From the NCBI GenBank assembly GCA_015063585.1, contig SVTW01000002.1, positions 1-64,000 of the forward strand: a DNA stretch of 64,000 bases, given 5' to 3'. Of this stretch, positions 6,765-15,900 are shown in pieces. How positions within the stretch are numbered: position 1 is the stretch's first letter; each line of letters begins with the position of its first letter. The DNA comes from Oscillospiraceae bacterium. Its GTDB lineage: Bacteria > Bacillota > Clostridia > Oscillospirales > CAG-272. Below the pieces are notes generated by a model. It had not been told where the DNA came from and did not search any database. It worked only from the letters and a program-made list of their open reading frames with translations. Both the position numbers and the translations under genes were made by a program.

Positions 6765-8906
6765 TTAAAATCCAATTGTTGTTGCGACAAGATTGATCAG
6801 ACCGCAAAGCAACAGCCCAAACAGCGTTGGCAGAAGAGCGGCAAGAAGCGTCCATTTACGGCTTTTGGTTTCCTTATAGACCGTGATGAGCGTGGTGGAG
6901 CAGGGCCAATGGAACAGGAAAAAGATCAGTACGCAAATTGCCGTGACGGGTGTCCAACCGTTTGCCAAAAAGAGCTCTTTTGTCGCGCTCAAACTGTTTA
7001 ATTCCGTAAGCTGACCTGTTTCCAGATAGCCCATGATCATAATGGGAATCACGATCTCATTTGCGGGCGATCCAAGCACAAACGCGAGTAGGATCACGCC
7101 GTCAAGTCCGAAAAAAGATGCAAAAGGATCGAGAATGGCAGAAAGGTGAGACAGCAGGGAAAGCTCCCCAACGGTCACGTTTGCCAAAATCCAAATCACT
7201 AAGCCCGCGGGAGCGGCAACCGCCACAGAACGCCCCAGCACAAACAGAGTGCGGTCAAACACCGAGCGCACAAGCACGCGGCCCACCTGCGGTTTGCGGT
7301 AGGGCGGAAGCTCCAATACAAAGGACGAGGGGAGTCCGCGCAGAAGTGTTACAGAGAGAAGCCGTGTTGCGGTCAGTGTCATAAGGACCCCTAACACGAT
7401 CAAAGCGGTGAGCAACAGGGCTGAGAGCAGGGAAGGGAGAAGACCGCCCGAAAAGCCGATGAAAAACATGGTGAGAATTGCGATCAGCGCGGGAAAACGG
7501 CCGTTGCAGGGAACAAAGCTGTTGGTCAGGATCGCGAGTAAGCGCTCACGCGGGGAATCAATGATGCGACATCCCACCACCCCTGCCGCATTACACCCGA
7601 ATCCCATGCACATTGTCAATGCCTGTTTTCCGCAGGCATTGCAACGCTGGAAGGGGCGGTCGAGGTTATATGCAACACGCGGAAGATAGCCTGCGTCCTC
7701 AAGCAACGTGAAAAGCGGAAAAAAGATCGCCATTGGCGGCAGCATGACCGAAACCACGCGGCAGAGCACGCCGAGAATACCGTCGATCAACAGTTCGTGC
7801 AGAAGCGGAGGGGTTCCGATTGCGATCAGCCATTCGGAGAGCATGCCCGTGAGTTTTGAAAAAAGCGCGGAAAGGGCGGCGGAGGGATAGTTGGCACCGT
7901 AGATCGTGAGCCAAAAGATGCCGAGGAGAAGCAGGAGCATGATCGGAAAGGCGGTTACGCGCCCTGTGAGAAGTCTGTCCAGCGGCTTTCTCGGCGTGTC
8001 CTTTCGCGCGTTGGCATTTGGAATGGCTTCGCGGCAGATCTCTTCGGCTTGCCGCATCGCACATGCGGCAATTATGTCATGCAGATGTGTAAGGTCGAAG
8101 CCCTCTATGGCGAGTTGTTGCCGAACCTTCTCCACCGCCGCACCCAAGTCGGGATCGCTTAGAAGCGAATACCCAAGATAACGCGTTATTTCGGCGGATA
8201 GAGCGAGGTCTGATTCAAGCAGCTTGAGGCTCACCCAGCGTCGGTTTAAGCGCTTCAGTTCGAATTTCGCAAGCGCCTGCGAAAGCAACTCGACGGCACG
8301 TTCCACCGCATCAGGGTAGTGGATTTTTTCGGGGCAGGGGGGCTCTTTCCCTGAAACGACCCGATCAATGGCTTCGGTCAGGGCGGTCAGCGTTTTCTTT
8401 TTGCGTGCCACCGTTCCCACCACAGGCACACCCAGCTGTTTTTGCAACAGTGTAAGGTCGGGCGCGCGACCGTTGCGTGCGGCTTCGTCCAAAAGATTGA
8501 GGCAGACCACAGCGCGCGGCATTGCCTCCAGAACCTGAAGTACAAAATTCAGGTTTCGTTCGGGTGCGCTCGCGTCACAAACAATCACCGCAATATCGGC
8601 GTCTCCAAAGCAGATAAAGTTCCGCGCGATCTCCTCCTCAGCCGAATGGGCAAGCAGGGAATAGGTGCCGGGGAGGTCGATCATACGGTAGGTGCCAATG
8701 GGCGTCTGAAATTTTCCCTCGGCGCAAGAAACGGTTTTGCCCGACCAATTTCCCGTATGCTGATTCATTCCCGTGAGCGCGTTAAATAGGGTGCTCTTTC
8801 CCACGTTCGGGTTTCCCGCCAAAGCCACACTGAATGCGGCTTCATAGCGGCGTGCGGTACTGTCCGCACTTGCGCCCCGTCCCGTTGATGACGTTGTAAG
8901 TCCCAT
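6765..8906 (-). CDS. feoB: Ferrous iron transport protein B
   Basis: 713 aa membrane Fe(II) transporter with an N-terminal G domain. G1 is GNPNVGKST (about residues 31-39), G3 is DLPGTYS, and the G4 position reads NLLDEA, a small variant of the usual NMLDEA. The C-terminal half has the multiple helices and two gate regions, including MGFGCNAAGVVGCR and VPCNGRFPALI. The start is ATG 8906: GGAGG sits 8 bases upstream inside the end of feoA, and the feoA stop lies one base before it. The track's longer start at 8984 would overlap feoA. Coupled with feoA; no FeoC was seen. Confidence 0.95.
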   Translation of the reverse strand: MGLTTSSTGRGASADSTARRYEAAFSVALAGNPNVGKSTLFNALTGMNQHTGNWSGKTVSCAEGKFQTPIGTYRMIDLPGTYSLLAHSAEEEIARNFICFGDADIAVIVCDASAPERNLNFVLQVLEAMPRAVVCLNLLDEAARNGRAPDLTLLQKQLGVPVVGTVARKKKTLTALTEAIDRVVSGKEPPCPEKIHYPDAVERAVELLSQALAKFELKRLNRRWVSLKLLESDLALSAEITRYLGYSLLSDPDLGAAVEKVRQQLAIEGFDLTHLHDIIAACAMRQAEEICREAIPNANARKDTPRKPLDRLLTGRVTAFPIMLLLLLGIFWLTIYGANYPSAALSALFSKLTGMLSEWLIAIGTPPLLHELLIDGILGVLCRVVSVMLPPMAIFFPLFTLLEDAGYLPRVAYNLDRPFQRCNACGKQALTMCMGFGCNAAGVVGCRIIDSPRERLLAILTNSFVPCNGRFPALIAILTMFFIGFSGGLLPSLLSALLLTALIVLGVLMTLTATRLLSVTLLRGLPSSFVLELPPYRKPQVGRVLVRSVFDRTLFVLGRSVAVAAPAGLVIWILANVTVGELSLLSHLSAILDPFASFFGLDGVILLAFVLGSPANEIVIPIMIMGYLETGQLTELNSLSATKELFLANGWTPVTAICVLIFFLFHWPCSTTLITVYKETKSRKWTLLAALLPTLFGLLLCGLINLVATTIGF

Positions 8907-8907
8907 T

Positions 8908-9153
8908 TCAGTTGTCCTCCGTGCGCTCTTTTTCAACGCCGATCTTGCTCGCGTCACTCGCTCGGATCGCAAACACCGACCCACGGATCCGATATGCCGA
9001 GGGATCCCCGCACGGACTTCTGCCGATACACGCTACAACGGTTCCTTCAATGAGCCCGATATCGCGTAATCGGTTGCGTATCGCGCCTTGATTTTGGAGA
9101 ACCCTAACCGTGGCAGATTCTCCAACCCCCAATTGATCAAGCCGTATCGTCAT
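8908..9153 (-). CDS. feoA: Ferrous iron transport protein A
   Basis: 81 aa, a small SH3-like cytosolic protein needed for FeoB activity. Family features are IRNRLRDIGLIEGT and the C-terminal strand pattern YRIRGSVFAIRASDASKI. Start at ATG 9153 (MTIRLDQLG): GGAGGT at 9160-9165 is 6 bases away, whereas the track's ATG 9159 would leave no spacing. It is the first gene of feoAB, transcribed divergently from the MBOAT gene. No clear Fur box was found in the 170-base gap. Confidence 0.92.
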   Translation of the reverse strand: MTIRLDQLGVGESATVRVLQNQGAIRNRLRDIGLIEGTVVACIGRSPCGDPSAYRIRGSVFAIRASDASKIGVEKERTEDN

Positions 9154-9242
9154 AAGCATACCTCCGTTCGGATTCTGTTAAAAGCGTATGTCAGAATTCG
9201 ACAAAACGTTCGGCGAGAAATTTTTTGTTTACACGGAATTTA

Positions 9243-9271
9243 TTGACAAAAAAACGTGGATACTGTATAAT
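9243..9271 (+). promoter_or_regulatory. Promoter of the MBOAT-DHHW operon
   Basis: TTGACA (9243-9248) and TATAAT (9266-9271) with a 17-base spacer. The transcript would begin with a small hairpin (TCTCGC/GCGAGA, 9288-9306) before the AAAAGGA ribosome binding site. Confidence 0.85.
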
Positions 9272-9325
9272 AAAAGAAGTATGAATCTCTCGCATGGAAG
9301 GCGAGACTCGGAAAAGGATTGAAAT

Positions 9326-10735
9326 ATGGTTTTTTCGTCTTTGATTTTCTTGTTTGCATATTTGCCCTTGGTGCTCCTCACCTATTATCTGGTGCCGCGA
9401 CGCTGGCGAAATCCCGTTCTATTTGCCCTCAGCCTGCTTTTTTACGGGTGGGAGGAGCCCGTTTATATCCTGCTGATGGTGCTTTCGATTACCACCGCCT
9501 ATCTCTTTGGGTTTGGCATTGAAAAATACCGTGAAAGTGACCCGCGGCGCGCAAAGACCGCGATGATCCTTTCGCTTGCCATCAACCTTGCGCTTCTCTT
9601 TTTCTTTAAGTATTACAATTTCTTTGCCGCAAACCTGTCGCATATCCCATTTATTTCGGTTCCCGTAATCGCAGGGCTCGAGTTGCCGATCGGCATTTCG
9701 TTCTATACCTTTCAGATCATGTCATATACCATTGATCTCTACCGCCGTGATTGCTCGTTGCAACGAAATTACGTGTCATTCGGCACCTACGTTACGCTTT
9801 TTCCGCAGCTGGTTGCGGGTCCCATTGTGCGTTATCGGGACGTGGACACGCAGCTGAGCGACCGCCGCGAAACGATTGACGGCTTTGCCGCCGGTGTTTC
9901 TCGCTTTTGTGTTGGTCTTGCCAAAAAAATTCTCATAGGCGACATGCTTGCGGCAGGGCATGAATATTTCAAGGGAATAGCGGAGTTTTCGTCCACCTCT
10001 CTTGGTGCCTGGCTGATCATCATTCTCTTTACCCTGCATCTTTATTATGATTTTTCGGGCTATTCCGATATGGCAATCGGTCTTGGACGAATGTTTGGCT
10101 TCTCGTTTCCCGAAAACTTCAATTATCCCTATATTTCAAAGAGCATTACCGAATTCTGGCGTCGGTGGCATATTTCGCTTTCCACGTGGTTCCGCGAATA
10201 CGTTTATATTCCGCTCGGCGGAAACCGTCGCGGGCGGGGAAGGCAATATTTCAATCTTGCCGTGGTTTGGTTCCTCACGGGCTTTTGGCACGGCGCAAAT
10301 TGGAATTTTATTTTGTGGGGGCTTTATTTTTGCGTCATTCTGATCCTTGAAAAAGCCTTTTTATTGCGTGCTTTGGAAAAGATTCCCACCGCTTTCCGAC
10401 ATGTTTACGCAATGCTGCTGGTCACGCTCGGCTTCCTGATCTTTTCCTTTACCGACCTCTCGGCAGGGCGTGCGTGCTTCTTTGCGTTGTTTGGCTTCGG
10501 TGTGACCGGATTTACCAATGCAACCGTCACCTACCAGCTTCTGCGGCTTCTCCCGCTTCTCCTGATCGCGGCGGTTGGCGCAACCCCGCTGCCTCGCACT
10601 CTTTGGAAACGGTTTACAGAGAACCGTTCGTGGACATCGGTGTTGATCCCGCTTCTTTGTGCCTGCGCGTTGCTCCTTTGCACCGCGTATCTCGTGGATT
10701 CCACCTTCAGTCCTTTTGCTTATACCCAATTCTGA
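9326..10735 (+). CDS. MBOAT family O-acyltransferase (AlgI/DltB type)
   Basis: 469 aa polytopic membrane protein with about 11 predicted helices. The MBOAT core is clear: the segment YPYISKSITEFWRRWHISLS and, further on, FWHGANWNFILWG with the conserved histidine. Such proteins move an acyl group, often acetyl, across the membrane to a polysaccharide or teichoic acid. The next gene encodes a DHHW/SGNH protein, the usual partner in AlgI-AlgJ/X type pairs, so O-acetylation of a surface polymer is likely. There is no dltA or dltC nearby, so D-alanylation is less likely. Substrate unknown. Confidence 0.9.
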   Translation: MVFSSLIFLFAYLPLVLLTYYLVPRRWRNPVLFALSLLFYGWEEPVYILLMVLSITTAYLFGFGIEKYRESDPRRAKTAMILSLAINLALLFFFKYYNFFAANLSHIPFISVPVIAGLELPIGISFYTFQIMSYTIDLYRRDCSLQRNYVSFGTYVTLFPQLVAGPIVRYRDVDTQLSDRRETIDGFAAGVSRFCVGLAKKILIGDMLAAGHEYFKGIAEFSSTSLGAWLIIILFTLHLYYDFSGYSDMAIGLGRMFGFSFPENFNYPYISKSITEFWRRWHISLSTWFREYVYIPLGGNRRGRGRQYFNLAVVWFLTGFWHGANWNFILWGLYFCVILILEKAFLLRALEKIPTAFRHVYAMLLVTLGFLIFSFTDLSAGRACFFALFGFGVTGFTNATVTYQLLRLLPLLLIAAVGATPLPRTLWKRFTENRSWTSVLIPLLCACALLLCTAYLVDSTFSPFAYTQF

Positions 10736-10749
10736 CGAAAGGAGTCGCT

Positions 10750-11931
10750 ATGAAGCAAAAAACAAATCTGATCACGGTCGTGCTGTTCCTTACGTTGCTC
10801 TTTGGCTTTTCGTTGGCGTTTTTCTTAATGCCCGACCGAGCCTTTTCGGAACAGGAAAACCGAAGCCTGCGCACATTTCCGCCGTTTACCCTGGAACGAC
10901 TCTGCAACGGGAGCTTTGGGGATGACATCAACGATTATTTTGCCGATCAGTTCCCACTGCGCGATTCTTTGGTAGGCTGGAAAGGCGTTACCGAGCTCGG
11001 GCTTGGAAAGGGTGAAAATGACGGCATCCTTCTTGGAAAAAACGGACAGCTTGCAAAACGCTTGTATGAGATCAAAACCGTTGACGGTGAAAAAATTGCC
11101 GTTGCGCTGGACACCTTTGATCCCGCGCGCATCGAAGCGGCAACGAATGGGATCAACCGTCTTTCCCAAAATTTGGAGGTCCCTCTCACCGTTTTTCTGA
11201 CCGGTCGAACGATCGACGTTGCCGCCTCGGCTTTTTCCTATCCCACCGAGCAAAGTGACGCGCTTCTATCCGCCATTTACCGAGAAATCGACCCTTCGGT
11301 AGAGGCGCTTAACAGCGTGCCGATGTTCCGTGCGCGCTATGACAGCGGAGAATACGTCTATTATAAAACCGACCACCACTGGACAACACGCGGTGCCTAC
11401 TACGCCTACACCGAGCTGATGCGCACGTGGGGAATGGAGGACGAGATCCTGCCGATTTCCGCCTTTTCCCGTGAGACTGTTTCCGATTCGTTTTACGGCA
11501 CGGCATGGTCGGCGGCGGGGATGAAGTTTGTCAAGCCCGATACGATGGAAATATGGTATCGGGGCAATGAGCGTGACTTTTCGGTCGTAGCCGATGGGGT
11601 CGCGCTGGACTGCGGGCTTTATAATTTGAATTACCTTGCCAAAAAAGACAAATATTCCACGTTTTTAGATGGAACCCATGACGTTGTAACGGTAACAAAA
11701 AAAGGCGAGCAGACGCGCCCGACCCTGTTGATTTTAAAGGATAGCTTTGCCAATGCCGCCGCGCCATTTCTGGCACAGCACTTTGATCTTGTGCTCCTGA
11801 ATCTCTCCTCGGTGCGGGGAGATTTCAGCAACGTCAGCGCACTTGCCGGGGAATACCAAGCCGATCGGGTGCTTTTGCTTTATACAGTAGAAAATCTTGT
11901 TACGGCATCAAAGCTTGATGACCTGCACTGA
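10750..11931 (+). CDS. DHHW family (SGNH-like) protein, partner of MBOAT
   Basis: 393 aa. One N-terminal membrane anchor (about residues 7-27), then an extracytoplasmic domain with the N-terminal ENRSL and DYFADQFPLRD motifs typical of DHHW proteins. The name-giving TDHHWTTRGAYYAY is near residue 206, and a late LKDSFANA block lies where SGNH enzymes hold a catalytic residue. Start at ATG 10750, with GAAAGGAG upstream; the track's start 92 codons earlier lies inside the MBOAT gene. It probably works outside the membrane on acyl groups delivered by the MBOAT protein. Confidence 0.85.
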   Translation: MKQKTNLITVVLFLTLLFGFSLAFFLMPDRAFSEQENRSLRTFPPFTLERLCNGSFGDDINDYFADQFPLRDSLVGWKGVTELGLGKGENDGILLGKNGQLAKRLYEIKTVDGEKIAVALDTFDPARIEAATNGINRLSQNLEVPLTVFLTGRTIDVAASAFSYPTEQSDALLSAIYREIDPSVEALNSVPMFRARYDSGEYVYYKTDHHWTTRGAYYAYTELMRTWGMEDEILPISAFSRETVSDSFYGTAWSAAGMKFVKPDTMEIWYRGNERDFSVVADGVALDCGLYNLNYLAKKDKYSTFLDGTHDVVTVTKKGEQTRPTLLILKDSFANAAAPFLAQHFDLVLLNLSSVRGDFSNVSALAGEYQADRVLLLYTVENLVTASKLDDLH

Positions 11932-11955
11932 TCAAAATGAAAGGAGAACACAAAC

Positions 11956-12846
11956 ATGCAATTGACTGAACAGTCCCGCCGCGCGGGGCGTGTGCTTCTG
12001 ATCGTTATCGGATGCCTTTTGGCGGCGGTTTTGATCTTTGGCATTCTCAATGCCTTTTTTGGAGACGGTACGCTCGGATGGTTCCGCTATCGCTATGATG
12101 GGCGGGACTATACGGTTGGGGAGGGCACGGTTCCGCATGCCGATATTAAACGGATTGAGCTCGATTGGATCGATGGATCGGTTGAGATCATTGCCTGCGA
12201 CGATGCCTTTCCTTCTCTCACCGAATCTGCCGACGGAACGCTTGCCGAGGCGATGAAGGTGCGATGGAAGGTTGACGAAAACGGAACGCTTTCGATCAAA
12301 TACCGAAAATCCACGTGGTTTGTTGGCTTTGGAATCGGTCAAGCCAACAAAAAGCTGATTTTGCGAATCCCGAAGTCTATGTTTGCGGATCTCACCGCGC
12401 TGGAGGTCGAAACACATTCCGCCGATCTTGCGATTTCCGATATCTCGGCAGCGTATTTTTCGGTTGAGACGGAATCGGGGGACGTCACGGCGGAGCGGTG
12501 TCACTTTTCACGGTGCGAGCTTGAATCGGTCAGTGGGGAGGCTACTTTTCTCGCATGTGACATCAATCGCTTTTCGGCTGAGCTGGTCAGCGGAGATCTT
12601 ACGTTGAACGTTGCGAAATGTCCCCATCATGTTGAGATCGAAACGGTAAGCGGGGACGTTGAGCTTTGGATGCCTGCGGACTCTGATTTCACGCTTTTCT
12701 ATGAAACGGCGAGCGGTGCTCTGGTGTCGGATTTTTCCATGCAAACACAGGGAGACCGCCGCGTATGCGGTACGGGCAGCGCAAGTATGCGCATTGAAAG
12801 CGTGAGCGGCGACGTGATTTTGTCACAAAATAACGATATCGAATAG
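11956..12846 (+). CDS. Membrane-anchored DUF4097-type beta-repeat protein
   Basis: 296 aa. One transmembrane helix at about residues 14-36, then a beta-rich domain made of repeated strands with the SVSGDV-type motif (ESGDVTAE, SVSGEATF, LVSGDLTL, TVSGDVEL, SVSGDVIL). This repeat is characteristic of DUF4097, whose biochemical role is not known; members often accompany envelope-stress regulators. It follows the DHHW gene by 24 bases with AAAGGAG, so it is likely co-transcribed and acts at the cell surface. Confidence 0.8.
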   Translation: MQLTEQSRRAGRVLLIVIGCLLAAVLIFGILNAFFGDGTLGWFRYRYDGRDYTVGEGTVPHADIKRIELDWIDGSVEIIACDDAFPSLTESADGTLAEAMKVRWKVDENGTLSIKYRKSTWFVGFGIGQANKKLILRIPKSMFADLTALEVETHSADLAISDISAAYFSVETESGDVTAERCHFSRCELESVSGEATFLACDINRFSAELVSGDLTLNVAKCPHHVEIETVSGDVELWMPADSDFTLFYETASGALVSDFSMQTQGDRRVCGTGSASMRIESVSGDVILSQNNDIE

Positions 12847-12863
12847 AATACGGGACAGAAACA

Positions 12864-12920
12864 GAAGAAGGGGTGTCAACTCTTATGCGAAACGCATTTG
12901 AGTTGACACCCCTTCTTTTG
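12864..12920. terminator. Bidirectional terminator between convergent genes
   Basis: AAGAAGGGGTGTCAACTC pairs with GAGTTGACACCCCTTCTT, followed by TTTG on the plus strand and preceded by A-rich sequence for the minus strand. It separates the DUF4097 gene from the convergent helicase gene. Confidence 0.85.
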
Positions 12921-12946
12921 GTGTGTAAGATTCTTTTGAATTTTGA

Positions 12947-15900
12947 TTACAAGCTGTCAACAAGCGAGCAGATATTGGCGATCTCGGTGTGCGGATCACG
13001 CCACCAATCCATGCTCCAGATGCGCTTGATGCGCCATCCGCGCGATTCCAGATATTTCTGGCGGTGGTAATCACGCTCTCTTGCCGATGCGGGCGTGCTG
13101 TAAAGCTTGCCGTCGCATTCAATTCCAAGCACGTATTTGCCGTCCTTTTTCACCGCGATGTCAATGCGGTATCCACCGATACCAACCTGCGTATCGATCT
13201 CGTAGCCCTTCTCACGCAATGCCTCCGCAACCTTTTGCGCGTATTCGGTTTCGTAAGCGGCGGGCGCGATACCAAAGGTTTCCCCAAAGGATTGCAAAAT
13301 GCGCTCGGCATCTTCTTTGTCGCCGTTGCTGATCGCAAAGGCGTATTCGAGATAGCGCTTGAGAATGCGCGGACCGTCGTTTTTCGCGTCGTCGAGCATC
13401 AGCTCGGAGGGGCGGAAGGAGGTAACAATGTGAATCTTTTTCTTCGCACGGCTGATGGCAACGTTGAGTCGGTTTTCGCCGCCCTTTTGGTTGAGCCAAC
13501 CGAAATTGTGCATCAGTCGACCGTTTGTATTCTTTGCGTAGCCGATCGAGAACATGATCACATCGCGTTCATCCCCCTGTACGCTTTCAATGTTTTTCAC
13601 AAACAGACCCGTATCCTCGCCGTTGTCCTTGCGCGACATTTCCGCACGTACCTGCAGAGCGAAATCATGGTCCTTGAGCGATTCCTCGTCGATCACGTCG
13701 TAGATCATATCACGCTGAGACGCGTTGAACGCGATCACGCCGATGGTTTCGTTGTTCTGTCGGGTTTGGAAGAATTCCTTGATCAGGGCAACGATATGCT
13801 CGGCTTCCTTGCGGTTCGCGCGGCCCTGCCAAACGGCATCGTCCACGAGATGCACCTCGATGGGGGGCTTTTCGGGGGTGTCGGTGTTGGGCGCGACAAA
13901 GAGCCTACCCTTATAGAAGGCGTAGTTGGAGAAGTCGATCAGCTCCTCATATTTGGAGCGATAGTGGGTATTGAGCAGAATATCGGGATAACGGAAGCGC
14001 GCCAAGTCAAGCAGGCTTTCCTCCTCGAGCGCCGCCGAGATCTCGGCATCCTCATCGAGCAGGTCGTCCGCCATTTCAAATCTGCCTTCACCGAGGCTGG
14101 AGGGGCGAAGCTGCTTGTGGTCACCCGCGATCACAACCTTCTTGGCACGAATGATCGAGGGGATACTCTTTTCTACGTAGAGCTGAGATGCCTCGTCAAA
14201 GATCAACAGGTCAAAGAGATCATTCTGCTGCGGCAGAACCTCGGAGACCGCTTCGGGCGTCATCAACCAAATTTTAATCGCTTTAAAGAGTTCAAAGTCA
14301 AATTTCTTGACGAATTTGGATACGCTTGCGCGTCTGCGGCTCTCAATTGCGCGGTTGATCTCACCCTTGCGCTTGGAGGAGGTGATATATTGCACGTCGT
14401 CTGCCAGCACCTTTGCGATGCGTTGCTTTGCGAGAGCCTGCTTCTCACCGATCGCGCGCTCGATCGAGGAGATGATCTTCTCAAAGGAAGCAACCTGCGG
14501 CAGGAGCGTGCGGTTTTCCATCTCAAAGCGTTGAATGTGTTCAAAGAGCATCGTGTTGTAGAGCTCGTCGTTCCACTCAATTACGGTGCCTCCGCAGATC
14601 TTATGGATCTTACGCAACGCGGTCAGATAGATGTTTTCGTTTTTGGTCAGGCTTGTCACGATCGGCTTGAGGTTTGCGTAACCTGCGGTGAATTCCTTCA
14701 AGCTTTGCTTTACGGCTTCGGGCTGCTCCATGATGAGGCGCACTGTATAGGCACCCGCATTTTTGCCGAAATAATCCTTGGTTGCCTGCTGGATCTCCTT
14801 GGAAAGGCGTCCCTTGGCGGTCTGTCTCTTCAGGAAGGGGAGGTTGCGCCATTCGTCAACCTTCAGGATCAGCTCGTCGATCGAATCCGAGAAGAGGATC
14901 AGGTCGTATTGTGAGAGCGTGTCCTTCATTTGCAGGAACCACGGATAACGCTCAATGGTGAGCTGATAGTGGTCCAGGCTGTCGGTGAGCTGACCGTTGG
15001 CAAATTTTTTGTGAATTGCCGCGATCTCATCATATTTCAAATCCAGCAGCTCGGGGGTCATCATACCGCGGATCGTTTTATAGGTTTTGATTTGCTCATG
15101 GTTTTGCAGATTGATCCGACGGCTCTCCATATAAAGGCGGTAAGGCTCTACACCGAACGCACCGGGGGTGAAAAGCTTGTCAGCAATGATCTCAAGCGTT
15201 GCAACGTCGGTGTCGATCTCGGTGGAAAGTGCCGAAAGATCGGGTGCCTGCAGGGGAGCGTTTGCGTCGTTGCTGTAAAGCAGACGCTCCAGCTGCGTAT
15301 AGAACAGGTTTTTGTTGTTGGAATCGTCCATCATCATGGCATAGCGCGAAAGCGTGCCAAGACGCGAATAAACAACGTCGAGCGCGGTTTTCTTTTCGGA
15401 AACCATCAAAACGGTTTTGCCTTCGTTTACAAACTGTGTGATCAGGCTGGTGATGGTTTGCGATTTACCCGTGCCGGGAGGGCCCTCCACAACCAACTCG
15501 TCCATTGTTTCTGCTGCATGCAAAACGGCTTCCTGTGCGCTGTTGAGCGCATTGATATAAACGAGGGAATGCTCGCTGATATCCATTTTTTTGCCGGGTT
15601 GGTTGAGCTCCAGATCGGAGTTGGTATTTTCGGAATAGAAATCGGTGGCTCCATAGTCCGAAACGAGGTCTGAGACAAGGCGATTGATCAGTCCTTTTTC
15701 CAGAATCTCGTCAAAATCGCGTTGGATCGAGTTGGAATAAGCAGGGAACTTTCCAATAACGATGTTATGAACCAGCTTGAGTGTTCCGCGTGCATAGTGC
15801 GGGAAGGACTCGCCGGGATATTCCTTGAATTTTTTCAGCTCATCGCTGTCGTATTCAATGCGAATATCGTTTTCTTTATAAAAATCGAGCAGATTTTGCA

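Noticed and set aside
6666-7001. 111 aa plus-strand ORF
   Set aside because: Lies in the hairpin cluster and antisense to the feoB end.
9154-9325. Fur box in the feoA/MBOAT gap
   Set aside because: No convincing GATAATNATTATC-like palindrome; only short AT runs.
10474-10749. 92-residue extension of the DHHW protein
   Set aside because: Lies inside the MBOAT gene in another frame; ATG 10750 has GAAAGGAG.
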